Source: Flectonema sp. DT1601 (Eukaryota; Euglenozoa; Diplonemea; Diplonemida; Diplonemidae). From it: a DNA stretch of 64,000 nt. The notes under the pieces are model-generated. The model searched no databases, was not told the origin of the DNA, and saw only the letters and a list, made by a program, of their open reading frames with translations. The stretch spans positions 496,001 to 560,000 of the forward strand of contig OZ025810.1 in NCBI GenBank assembly GCA_964019425.1. Direction: 5' to 3'. The translations under genes and the position numbers were made by a program. This document shows, piece by piece, positions 43,660 to 55,610 of this stretch; position 1 is the first letter of the stretch; the number at the start of each line of letters is the position of its first letter.

Positions 43660-44659
43660 GGGGGGGGGGGGGGGGGGGGAGAATATAATATTCAAGTTGC
43701 TACATTCTTTATTCAAACATAAGACTCTCCATAATCAGTTACCATCACAGAACAAATGACTTACTTGATACTACTTTTTCCTTTTTTTTTTTTTCTTGTT
43801 GTTGTAAAAGTTGAGTACCAGTACCTATCTGCAAAGCAGTGCTTTTTATTTATTTTTTTTTATTTTCTTTGTTTGTGTTTTAGAAGCTGAGAGTTAGGGT
43901 TTGCACTAATTTTCGTTTCTTTTTTTTTTTTTTCCTTCTTCTTTTGATGTATGGAAGTCTTTTCTCATGGCGGTTTCTTCTTTCCGGTCTCAAAAAAAAT
44001 TCGGGGGGAGGAAATGCAAAAGAAGAAGGAGAACAAAAGAGAAAGAAAAAAAAAGGTTTTCCTTTACTTATTCCAAACACAGCTCAATCAATTTAAATTT
44101 AATATGTAGCTGTAGTTACACTATCAGAAAAGTATTCTTGGATGACCTTTTTTAGTTGCTGCGTTTTTTTTTGTTCTTTTCCTTCTTCTTCTTTTCCCTG
44201 ATTTACTGAATTTCCCAATTTAAAAAAACAAAAAATTAAAAGAGAGAGAAATCAATGGGGGGGAAAGCTGGGGGTGGGCAAGACGTGCGCAACTCGTATA
44301 ATTTACGCTACCCAGTTGGGTGGCGGTGCGCTACGATAGTTTTTATGATATTGTTGTAAAAAGTGTAGTCATAAAGACCGGTGCTTCATATTGTTTAACT
44401 TGTTACTGTGGTTCACATCGAAAGTGTGTGTGACATTCTTATTAACTAGTAGTCCACAGTGGAACATAAATAGTTCTGTGATAGTTTGTTATCAACTGGA
44501 GGACAAGGGAACGAAAAAGAAAATTATAAAAATTGTAACACTTTTTTGTGGGTTCGGGATGCGGAGAACGATTCTAACAAGAATCACGTCTGTCTGCACC
44601 TAAAGCAAGATGACCTGCAGGGGATTTTGGGCGACAGCGAGCGAATCTTATTAGAATAC

Positions 44660-47113
44660 TTAGATTGAACAGTCTTGGGTGTCACAAAGACCCTTCCACT
44701 GTTCTAGAAGCTCAGGAATGGTCTTTACGACCTGTTCTCCTGATTTATTATCAGACTGTCTTAATCTAACGTTGACAGTCTCAGTGCTTACTTCACTCTC
44801 TCCAACAACAAGGATGAAGTTATATTGAGCCATTTGTCCATTTCTAATCTTCTTACCAAGTTGGGCATCACTTTGGTCAATTGCAACTTCGTATCCCTCT
44901 CCGTAGAGAGATTCCTTTACTTTCTTTGCGTATTCCATGTGTGCTTCTGAGACAGGAACAACAATTGCCTGACGTGGGGAAATCCAGAATGGCCATTTAC
45001 CCTTCCAGTGCTCAGTTAGAATAGCAATACACCTCTCTAATGATCCAAGAATTGCTCTGTGAATCATAACTGGTCTGACCTTCTCTTCAACCTTCTTCAC
45101 TTCCCCTTCTTTAGTGGCCTCAGCCTGCTTCTTTGCTTCTTCTGCAGACTTTGGCGGATCGAAGGTGAGGTCGAATCTCTGCGGCAAGTTGAAGTCGAGT
45201 TGAAGTGTTCCCAACTGATGCTTTCCTGGTTTTGAATTATTATTTTTAAAAGTTACTAAAGTTACTAATGTAATTTAAAATCATAACATACTCTTCATGC
45301 AATCTTCAATACGGATATCAATCTTTGGACCATAGAACGCACCATCACCAGGGTTGATTGCCCAAGTGTGACGAATTCCGTGCTCTTTTCCAGCCTTATC
45401 AGCTGACTGCATAATCATCTTCAGACGACGAAGGTGTCCTTCACTTCCATCGAAGGTAAACTTTTCTCCAGCAATCATCGGGTCATCAAGGTCTTCGTTA
45501 ATATTGCAAAACTTGTTAAGCGCCTTTGCGAGATACCCTTCACTCTTGTCCCACATTTCGTGGGTTCCGAGCATGACGTTCTCAGCTGGTCTCGTAGAGA
45601 GAGCCAAGTGAAAGGAGAATCCCAAGACTTTATAAATGTGCTCAATGAAGGCGAGACCCTTCTCGATTTCTTCAGTGGTCTGTTCTGGAAGACAGAAGAT
45701 GTGAGCGTCGTCCTGACAGAATCTACGAACTCTGGTGAGACCACTGAGGGCACCAGCTAACTCGTTACGATGAAGAACACCAAAGTCAGCGTATCTGATA
45801 GGGAGTTCTCTGTAAGAATGTCTAGTGTTTCCATACATCAAACAGTGACCTGGGCAGTTCATAGGCTTCAGTGCGTAGGTATCTTTTTCAGCAGCTTCCT
45901 TCTCAGCAGGAGTTCCAGGAGCGTCATTTCCAATACGAAACATGTCTTCACTGTACTTAGCCCAGTGACCTGATGTCTCCCATAACTTCTTGTTGTACAT
46001 GTTTGGGGAAATCACCTCATCGAACCCACGCTTTCTGTATTCCTTACGAATCCATTCAGTTAACTTGTTGTAGATCTTCGCACCATTTGGAAACCAGAAG
46101 CATGAACCAGGTGAGTATTCGTGAAACATCCATAGGTTTTGCTGAACTCCTAATCTTCTGTGATCATTTTGGGCAGCAGCAGCCATTACCTCCTTCCACT
46201 CAGTAAGCATCTTCTCCTGCGGGAATGAAATTCCGTAGATTCTCTGCAACACAGGGTTAGTATCCTTGTTTCTCCAGTACGATGACGAGTTTTTATGAAC
46301 AGCCATAGCCTTTACTCTACCAGTGTGTGGCAAGTGAGGTCCACGACATGGGTCAATTAGAGGACCACATCTGTAAATGGTGCAGGTACCTCCCTCAGGA
46401 ACCTTGTCCTTAAGAGTAGCGTGTTTGAAAGAGTTGTACTTAAAGAGTTCGAGAGCATCTTCCTTTTTAATAACAAGTCTCTGAAATGGATGTTTCTTTG
46501 AAGTAACATCTTTAATGAGTGCGTCAACAGCCTGGTAATCAGCTTCAGAAACTGGTTCTTTTGTATCAGCTTCGTAGAAGAATCCTCCCTCCTCAAGAGG
46601 TGGTCCAGTTGACAGTTTAGCTCCGTATTTCCATTCCATTGCAGCTCCTAAGATATGAGCAGATGAATGCCAGAAGATCTTACGACCTTCAGCGCTCTCC
46701 CAGTCAATTAGATCAACAGTGCAGTCATCTTCTAGCGGACGGTTTAAGTCCCACATCACATCATTTACTTTAGCTCCAAACATCTTATCAGCCATTGAAT
46801 TACTGATGGTCTTTGCGATGTCAATTGGGGTCGTCTTGAAGGCGGTTCCCGGAATCTCTTTTCCATTCAGAAGCTTAACGGTGATTGGCTTCTCCTTCAA
46901 CGCGTTTTCATTGCACTGGATTTCATACAACTTCTCAAAAGCAGCGATTCTCTCCTGCCAGAAATCTGGAAGTGGAATACTCTTAATGTCAACCTTGCCA
47001 CCTCCCTTCTTAGGTTTTGGTTTACCGTCTGACTTACCTCCCTTCTTACCCGCTGGTTTTCCTGCAGGCTTTGCTGCAGGGTCAGCGTGAGCTGCTTTGG
47101 GTGCTTCAGACAT
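44660..47113 (-). CDS. TARS: Threonyl-tRNA synthetase
   Basis: Two exons joined by hand, 47113-45292 and 45225-44660 (intron 66 bp), 795 aa. The enzyme charges tRNA-Thr with threonine. Order: a Lys/Gly/Pro-rich N-terminal extension (about 1-45), a TGS-like domain (ITVKLLNGKEIPG), the editing domain with HSSAHILGAAME, the class II catalytic core (NMYNKKLWETSGHW, MNCPGHCLMY, RELPIRYADFGVLHRNE, RRFCQDDAHIFC, WAINPGDGAFYGPKID), then the anticodon-binding domain (WPFWISPRQAIVVPV). The junction restores MKRKHQLGTLQLDFNLPQRF, the expected class II motif 3 region. All motifs look intact, so this is likely the cytosolic enzyme. The ATG is 9 bp after an acceptor (TTATCTTCTAG). A donor TTCAG|GTGCTT near 47234 may open a leader intron. 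Confidence 0.97.
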
Positions 47114-47322
47114 ATTTCTTACCTAGAAGATAAATTTATGAAGTAAACACAAATAATTTTAGGAAAATGAGAAAGAGATAGAGTTTTGGTTATTGTGGCC
47201 ATCCTGCGAGTGAAATAAAGTTAATCATAAGCACCTGAATAGACCATCACGAAAACGATGTCGATAACCCGAAGTGGGTGCGCAATGCGAATAACGTCTA
47301 CAGCAGCTTCGAGAAAGAATAA

Positions 47323-48752
47323 TTATTTTCGAAAGCATTTCCAACTCTCCTTGTGAGAGTCTTTTACTTTTTTGATAGTCTCAGTACACTGTTTTTGGTT
47401 TGTTTGAAAAATTGTTTTGTACACTTCACCTGATGAAGAGAGTAAATACAAACCTGATCTTTATGACACAATGATGTCTGAGGTAAAGGAGAGTTACTAT
47501 GACGGAGAAGAGCTCGAACACATGATTCAGAACAGAGCGATATAACTTCAGTATTGTAACCTCCTTCAAGAGCCAGAACAAGTCGTCCTCCAGCTAGAGT
47601 TGACATAGCCGTTGTCATCTTATCAAATCCAGAAGGAGTAACTCCCATAGACCCCAAGGTGTCTCCTAAGGCACAGTCAAAACCAGCAGAAACAATTACC
47701 AAGTCTGGTTCGAACTCTTTTCCAACTGGAAGAACAATTTCATTAACAACACGAAGGTATTCCAGGTCACTAAACCCGTCACACGGCCATGGGACGTTTA
47801 TATTGTATCCAACTCCTTTTCCTGTACCAGTCCTCTCTCCAAAACCTGTTCCTGGATAGAAGTAGTCAGGACTAACTTCGTTACATACACCAAGGCTATT
47901 CTTTTTATCATCACTGCGGTCTTTTGGAGGAATTTCAGTATTGGAAGAGGAACAAGATTCATCATTGCAGACGTATCCGAGATTGTTGAAAAAATCCATA
48001 GCCTCATCATCTTCAGGAGCTGGATCCATTTTATGTCTTTTAATATCGTTATCTAAATTACTGTTATCTAGTGATGTGTGTTGACTGTCGGTATCAGTGG
48101 TAGTGTCATTATCCTCTGCTAAGGATCTTTTTACTGCTGGATTCACTGAGTGAGTTGGTCCCATTCCATGACCGTGAACAGAAATAGTAAGAACCGAAGG
48201 ATCGTTATAAAATACCCATTCTGTTCCATTTCCGTGATGAACATCCCAATCAAATATTAATACTTTCTTTACTTTATCTGGCATGTCTCTTTGGATTGTT
48301 CTTGCTGCTACAGCAACATTACTGAATATGCAAAATCCTGATGGGACTTGTGGGTTTGAGTGATGACCTGGTGGGCGGATGCAGGCAAATCCGTTTATTA
48401 ATTCTCTGTTTACGACTTTTTTAGTCAAATCGATGAGTCCTCCGATACTGGTCCTCGCAGCAGTTTCAGTCTTTTCGCAACTAAACACATCATCATCACA
48501 TACTTCCCTGCTGAGGTTATAGTCATCAGTTTTTAACATCTTCACCGTATCTAAATGTTCCTTTGTGTGAACAAGGAGAAGCTCATCATCAGTCGCTTCT
48601 CTTGCAGGTACCCGTTGACACATATCCATCACTCCACAGTCAATGAGGTGTCCCACAATTGAACGGGTTCTCATTGGATTCTCAGGATGGTCTCCTGCGA
48701 GGTTGCGATGACCGTTCACTCGATCATCCCAAATGACTCCAGTACGAGACAT
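47323..48752 (-). CDS. Class II histone deacetylase (HDAC6/10-like)
   Basis: Exon 1 48752-47454 and exon 2 47388-47323 (intron 65 bp), 454 aa. A zinc-dependent deacetylase: VHTKEHLDTVK, IRPPGHHSNPQVPSGFC (active-site His pair), LIFDWDVHHGNGTE (zinc ligands), then YNINVPWP, VIVSAGFDCALGD (zinc Asp) and LEGGYNTEVIS. These are features of class II enzymes. Between ISVHGHG and DYFYPGTGFGERTG, where relatives have a short loop, there is an acidic, Ser/Asn-rich insertion of about 100 residues, probably disordered and close to the active-site entrance. Exon 2 supplies an ordinary family C-terminus (IKKVKDSHKESWKCFRK). The ATG is 15 bp after an acceptor (TTTATTTTCACAG). Confidence 0.95.
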
Positions 48753-50366
48753 GATAAGTATTGGATCTGTGAAAATAAATAAAATATTTTATCTAAACAG
48801 ACGGATGAAAACAAATGAAAAAAGCTCAACCGTTGAGCAACACAGAAGGTGTTAACAACTACTGACAACACACTACCTTAAAATCAGATTCGATATACTG
48901 CTATATGGTATTCATAGAATAATATAAAGTAAGAACGGAGTTTTTTTTTTTTTTTTTTTGAGTTTTGCACATGTTACAACGATGTTATCACATTTTAAAA
49001 GTGAATCCGCACACTTTTTGTTCCATAATAGCAATAAATTGAAGGGTGGAAAAAAAAAAAAAAAAAAAAATGGAGAGTGAAAGGGGATGAATTGAGATCG
49101 TTTTAGTTAAGCAGTGGAATGCAAACTGCAAGAGCGGCGCGTTACAGGAATGTGTCGGTGAAATTCAGACCCTCTCATGACTGACTGAAGGGGGAAAAAA
49201 AAAAAAAAAAGAAGAAAAAAAAACACATTCGAGATTGTATTCTCAAACAACAAAACGCAACAAACTCAGAAAGGAAAAAAAAAAAAAAGAAAAAGAAAAA
49301 GAGATGATTATAATTTTTAACTAAAAAAGAAATCACCAAAAAAAAAAAAACGAATTGTTATTTATTTTTTATTTTTTTTTTTGCTATGAGTGGAAATTCT
49401 TTTTAAAGGCCTATATGGTCGAACACAACACAACAAGGGGGAAAAAAAGAAGAAGAAAAACTGGCACCGTAACCAGGCGCATGAGGTAAAAAGACTTTTT
49501 GCCAACACCCTGAATTGCAATGAAACCTGATAAAGTTGGAGTTCACAATGTGCTGGCAAGTAGACGGTTTTCGTCACAGAATTAAAAAAAAAAATGAAAC
49601 CAACCAGCAGCGCAACAGCCGAAGACAGTTTCCACGGTGAGGGGCTTTGATCTGATAGTGTCTCAGGATGCTACTCCTCTGAAAAACAAAACAAACAAAC
49701 TGATGGTAAACAAAAACACCCTTTTTAGGGACTGCATTCCTTTTTTTTTTTTTTTTTTTTTGTTTCCAACAAATATAATTGTTTTTTTTTGGTAGAAAGA
49801 GGATTGTAGCAGCAGAAGAAAAAGAAAAAAGTGAATTCCTTTGTTATTTATTTTCCTTTAAATTGCTTCTTCCTTTTTCTCGTGAGTGATACTAAGCAAA
49901 CGAAGATGAAGCTCATCAAGTAAATAATCACAACAAGCTGTTATTCGGCATAGCAGTACCATTTATGCTGCTGTTCCTTGCTTGTTCTTTCAAAGGGACA
50001 AGGGAGGGGGGGGGAGGTTGAAATTCTGAAAATATAGGCACTTTTATAGAGAAAAAGGGAAATAGATATAAATATTAAAAAAAAACCATAATACCAAAGA
50101 CAAAATAGCGTGGTCTCACAGAATGGAACCAAACTTTAGTTGAGTGATGGCAACAATAAGAGTCTTCTTGATTCAGATATATTGCAGACAACAAACACGA
50201 AGAAATATTTTCTTGAAGTAGAACACAAACCAGAAAGGATAATTATGTATTGTGTCACTGCCACACACACACCTTTCCATCGGATGTTGCCCGACGGAGA
50301 AAAAACATAAAAAAACAGGGTCTATAGACGTTTGATAAAGTCATTGTTTCATGCCGTTCTTTTTTT

Positions 50367-50399
<33 letters not shown>

Positions 50400-50769
50400 T
50401 ATAAGCAACCGCACCTGAAGCGGTCGTCCCCACACAACTAAGAGGGGAGACACTCACATAATATTTTTTTTAATTTTTTTTTTTTTTCACGCCACAAAAA
50501 ATACACCAAAGACACAGCCACACAACTGTAAAAAAAAAGTTTTACCGACTTGCTGCATTGAAGTGGAAAAGCAGTGTGCACTAGCTGTTTGACGTTGGAG
50601 AATACTGAATAAAACCAACTGGGGGAAGACATAAACAAAATAGAGGGAAGAAAGGGAAAGAACAAACATTGATGACTACTGCTTTTTACGAAGACTCGAT
50701 CCCTTCATTACGTAGTAGTGAGTCTGGTTGTTTACAACTAATTTTAAAAAAAAAAAAAAAAAAGATTGT
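48753..50769. other. 2.0 kb intergenic, homopolymer-rich
   Basis: Upstream of HDAC and downstream of the EGF-repeat gene. A possible HDAC leader donor TTAAG|GTAGTG lies near 48880. A and T runs of over 15 bases occur at about 48943, 49050, 49200, 49740, 50375 and 50750. Patches of ordinary composition (49080-49170 and 49610-49680) show no recognisable RNA or protein gene. Confidence 0.5.
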
Positions 50770-53700
50770 CTACAATGTGATTAACTGCCGGCTACTGCTG
50801 TGTGCTGGAGATGGAGGCTGTGACAACTCTTCCCAGTTATTCGTTGGAAGCATGCTATCATGATCAAAGCTACCATCATCAGTAATCTTATTGCCACTCA
50901 TACACTTGTAAGCTAATGCAGCCAATGCGATAAATAACAACACTGCCTCGACAATAAGAATGATCAAGTACACCTTTTCCTTCGAATCATCCCCTGATGA
51001 ATTCGACGGAGCAGATGCAGCGAGTGCTGCAGTATCAGGACACGTAACTGTTCCTGGAACAACAAGTGTTGCATCTGATTGATCTAAATTTAGTAAAGTT
51101 TTTAAGTATGTTGAGTGTACGGCGCAATCAGTACATGTTGTTCCTTTGCAGTAAGGATTACTTTCATTCATTTTCGAACAAACGAAGTCGTTCAATGATA
51201 CAACAGACATATTACTGTCCTTACAGCTATCGTTACCACAAGGTTTCGATTCACATTCATCCATCATACAGATGGCAGCTTTTCCTGTAGCATTCACCAA
51301 ACCATAATCTTGATGACAAGTACATTCAAAGTCATACGATTGGGTCATATCTGGGTCCATACAAGTCTGATCATCTGGACATATTCCCAGTGAGCATTCA
51401 TCAAGCATATTAGTTGTGCTTGATTGCTTAACACACATGAAATCCTTCATTGATACCGAAGATATATTCTTATCAAGACAAGCTTCATCAGACTCACAAG
51501 GGAAGGTATTGCATTCATTAGTGACACAGAGAGCTTCCTTACCAGTTTCTGATATGAGTCCGAGTGACATGTCACATGTGCAAGTAAAATCTAAATAGAT
51601 TTCTTCGTTAGGATCATTGCAAGTCTGTGATACTCCGCAAGGAGACTTCGTACATTCATCAAAACTACAATTTGCAGGTTTTCCAGACACCATCATATCC
51701 CCATATGTAGTATTCATACAGCTGCAAGTGTAGTCATTCATCATCAACATATTATTATCTTCACACATCTGTTTAGCTCCACAAGGTGTGCTGATGCATT
51801 CATTTATTGAGCAGTTGGCAGGTTTTCCCACTGTGGATGTTCCAAGTGAAATTGAAGTGCAAGTACATTTATAATCACCAGTCTGCTTTAAGTTTGGGTC
51901 AGAACATCCTTGACCATCACCACATGGTGTTGTTTGACATTCATCAAAAGAATCCGATGCACTTCTACATGAAAAGTCACCGATTGACGCTATTGATTGG
52001 TTCAAGTCAGTACACAGTTGAGGTGATGGACAAGGAGTAGTAGAACATTCATCATAACTACAAACAGCTGCTGAGCCAATTGCTGCGATGTTTCCAAACT
52101 GAGTTGGACATTTACATATAAAGTCAAGATCTGAATTCTTATTCATATCACTACACTCTTGCTGAGAATCACACGGACTTGAAGCGCACTCATCAACAGA
52201 AGTACTACCAGAGCAGGTGAAGTCGCCAAGTGAGCTCGATGATATATTTTTATCAGCGCAGGTTTCACCCATCATACAAGGTGATAGTCCACACTCATCA
52301 TATGTACAGGAAGCTGATTGACCAACACTTGCTATTTGCGATCCAAACTTTCCCGGGCACTTGCAAATATAATTACCCGACGAGCTAGTGTCGAGGTCTG
52401 TACACATCTGACCCGCATCACATGGTGATGTACTGCACTCATCAGTACCTGCCTGTGAACCACTACAAGCGTAGTTACCAAGAGAAGCAACTGACATGTT
52501 TGCATCTAAACAAGTTTGACCAACACTACAAGGAGTGCTCTGACATTCATCAAAGACACAACTTGCAGAAGCACCAACAGCAGCAACATTACCGATTTCT
52601 GCACCGCACTTGCAAATGAAATCACGAGGTGTGGACCAGTCTGGGTCGGAACATGTTTGGCCTGATGCGCAAGGACCTGCTAAACATTCATTTAAAACAG
52701 ATTGTGAGTTACTACAGCTGTAGTCACCCAGTGAGATTGTTGAGGTGTTACCGTCAGTGCAGGACTGACCAGTTGGACAAGGATTGTTTTGACATTCATC
52801 AAAAGTACACATCGCAGGAGCAGCAAAAGCAGCAATGTTACCGGATGATGGATCACACCTGCAGATGAAGTCACCAGATGTTGTCATGTTTGGGTCAGAG
52901 CAAGATTGACTACCACCACATGGGCTACTAAGACACTCATCTACTGATGATGACGAACTACTACAGGTAAAGTCACCAAGTGATGTGATTGAGGTATTTG
53001 TATCAACACAAGTTTGACTACCAGAACAAGGATTATTCTGACATTCATCTAATGTACAAATTGCATCCATACCAATAGCAGCAATGTTTAAAGCATCAGC
53101 ACCACACATGCAAATAAAGTTCTTTGATACCGCCCAGTCAGGATCAGAACAGGTCTGACCAGCACTACAAGGTGTAGCAACACATTCATTTACAACTGAC
53201 CCGGAATTGCTGCAAGTGTAGTCACCGAGTGAAGCAGTTGAGCTATTGCTATCAGTGCATGTCTTACCTGAAGGACAAGGGTTGTTTGTGCATTCATCAA
53301 AAGTACAGAAAGCTGATGAACCAATAGACGCGATATTACCAAGTGACATGTCACATTTACAAATAAAATCACCAGCCATCGACCAATCTGAATCAATACA
53401 CATCTGACCTACTCCACAAGGTGAAGGCTCACACTCATTACTAATTGACGAAGTGTTGGTACACACAAAGTCACCCAATGACGCTATAGACTCGTTTGCG
53501 TCTTGACATGCTTGACCAGTACTACATGGAGTGGTTAGACACTCATCGTATGTACAGACTGCAGGAGATCCAATAGAAGCAATATTTCCGACAGTTGTTG
53601 AGCATCTACAAATAAAATCACCGCTAATCGTATTGTTTACTTCAACACAAACTTGATTAGCTCCACACGGTGTCATTAAACATTCATCTGCGCTAACTGG

Positions 53701-55378
53701 TGGCATACCTCCAGAACAACTAAAGTCGTTGAGAGATGCAACAGATGTATTCGCATCATTACATGTCTGTCCAGCAGTACATGGGTATAAACCACATTCA
53801 TCGTATTCACAAACTGCTTGTTGACCAATTGATGAAATGCTTCCAAACTGAGGGTTGCAGGTGCAAACAAAATCACCCTTTGTCAGATTGAACGTTGGAT
53901 CCATACAGGTCTGATCAATACCACAAGGAGAGTTCTTACATTCATCACGCGATTTACAATCAGCTGATCTACAAGAACAGGTAACATCATCACGCGATGC
54001 GATTGAAGTATTTCTATCTGTGCATGAGAATAGCTCTTTACACATTCCAGGTAGAGTGCATTCATCTAATTCACAGATTGCTGAACTACCGTAGCTGCTT
54101 ATCGATCCAAATTCAGGTTTACAGGTACATGTAAAATCACCTGTATTAGCTAACGATAAGTCCTTACAAGTCTGTCCCGATCCACACGGTGATGATGTGC
54201 ATTCGTCTGCAGAGACTCCAGTTCTTAAAGTTGTTACAAAACACCAATGGTCTGAACCACCGTTAGCTTTTGATGCGGATTCTCTGTGGTCGATGTATGA
54301 GGAACCTGTGTGTGTTATGTTATTGATTTGATGTGAATGAAATAATATAAACAAAGTAACAACAAACCATCAACAATCAAATCCTTCAGGGGTTCTGATA
54401 TAACGATGTGATCAATAAGCTCTGCAAGTGATCCAGTTCCGTAAGTGTATCTTTCTATTTTTGGGATCAGAGATGCGACTTCGAATAGCCGAGTTCCTGT
54501 TGAAGACACACCAGCATCTCTAATGTTGTCCATAGCCATAGATATCGGAACACTGTCGTGAACATCGAGTACCTCATTACTAAACTCATTGTAGTCTCCC
54601 ATTACAAAGTAACCCGCGAGTGTGCCATTTGCTACACTTGCATCAAACAGTTGTTTCGCATAGTCAGCCATTATCTTTGCTTGTGCTTCTCTCTTTGCAC
54701 ACCTTCCAGTGTTTGTTGGCTGTGCTAACAAGTGAACACCCATAACTCCGATATTTACTTCAGGGTTTTCAGAAATACGAATTGTTGTTGCAAAGTTTTT
54801 TGATACTCCGGTGGACCCTGTAGTCTTGTCAGTACATTTTGATCCTGTTTTTTTTTTTTTTTTTTAAAAACCCCTTCTCTCCTTTGAAAAACACATCTAC
54901 GACAAACAAACATACCTGGAAGTGGATAATTGACATAATCTTTACTACGGGTAAGTGGTGTGATCGGATCTATCTTAGTGAGAAGAGCAACATCTTGTCC
55001 TGTTGAAGAATCAGTTCCCTGAACCAGATATCTTTTGTATAAAGTTTTATCAGTCATTTGATCGATGACGTAGTCGAGAATGGAGCAATCCTCTACTTCA
55101 ACAAGAACATAAATATCAGCGTTAATACGTTCGATTTCCTTAGCCATGTGTTTTGCGTGAGAGTATGCTGACTGCCAGCTGGTCCATGGGACAGGGTTCG
55201 GATCGCTCTTTCCATCAAACAACCAGTACATATTATAAGAAGCAATTTTTACTACACTTTTATCAGTTCTTCTGTCTTCCGCAGTCGCTGGAGCATCTGG
55301 ACATGTTTTCTGACATTCCACTCCTGATAACTGCAACACAACAGCACACACTACGAATAATAACTGACGGCAATCCAT
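50770..55378 (-). CDS. Nuclease-fold (EEP) ectoprotein with 24 EGF-like repeats and TM anchor
   Basis: Three exons joined by hand: 55378-54916, 54844-54368 and 54305-50770 (introns 71 and 62 bp), 1,491 aa. A signal peptide (LLFVVCAVVLQLSGVEC) precedes an endonuclease/exonuclease/phosphatase domain (about 40-350) with its catalytic set: ASYNMYW, VLVEVED, GVHLLAQ, GDYNEF, LIDHIVIS and a final SDHWC in place of SDHxP. From about 365 to 1,330 come 24 Cys-rich EGF-like units, each opened by DEC or NEC, alternating in two subtypes. A helix (VYLIILIVEAVLLFIALAAL) and a cytosolic tail of about 40 residues end the protein. The domain may cut nucleic acids or phosphoesters outside the cell. Similar folds include DNase I and sphingomyelinase, so the substrate is open. 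The ATG is just 2 bp after an acceptor (TTCTTCTTCATCAG). Confidence 0.9.
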
Positions 55379-55610
55379 CGCTGATGAAGAAGAACAAAAT
55401 AATGAGAGAAAAAAAGAGAATTATAATTTAAACTATTCCTTATCAACACAAAAAACTTTTTTTTTTTTTTTTTAAAATGACGTTTGAAGTGTTCAATTAT
55501 AAGTTAGAAGGTATCAAATAATTTTATCTATTGGTACATCAGTCAGTTAGTACGTGAAAACCTTTTTTCACCGGTTAGGTATTGCAGAGAGAGAGAGATG
55601 TCGATTTTCA

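Larger units (their letters stand above)
43370..44659. other. 1.3 kb intergenic with G runs and a dispersed repeat
   Basis: Holds runs of 20 and 26 G (43419-43438 and 43654-43679), a pair of 27-bp direct repeats (43522 and 43633), the second copy of the dispersed 90-bp repeat and T/A runs near 43780 and 43920. The stretch 44270-44640 has ordinary composition but no convincing gene. A 60-codon plus-strand ORF ending at 44668 is probably chance. Confidence 0.55.

Noticed and set aside
44486-44668. A 60-codon plus-strand ORF next to threonyl-tRNA synthetase
   Set aside because: It is short, has no family features, is on the opposite strand and overlaps the end of the synthetase gene.
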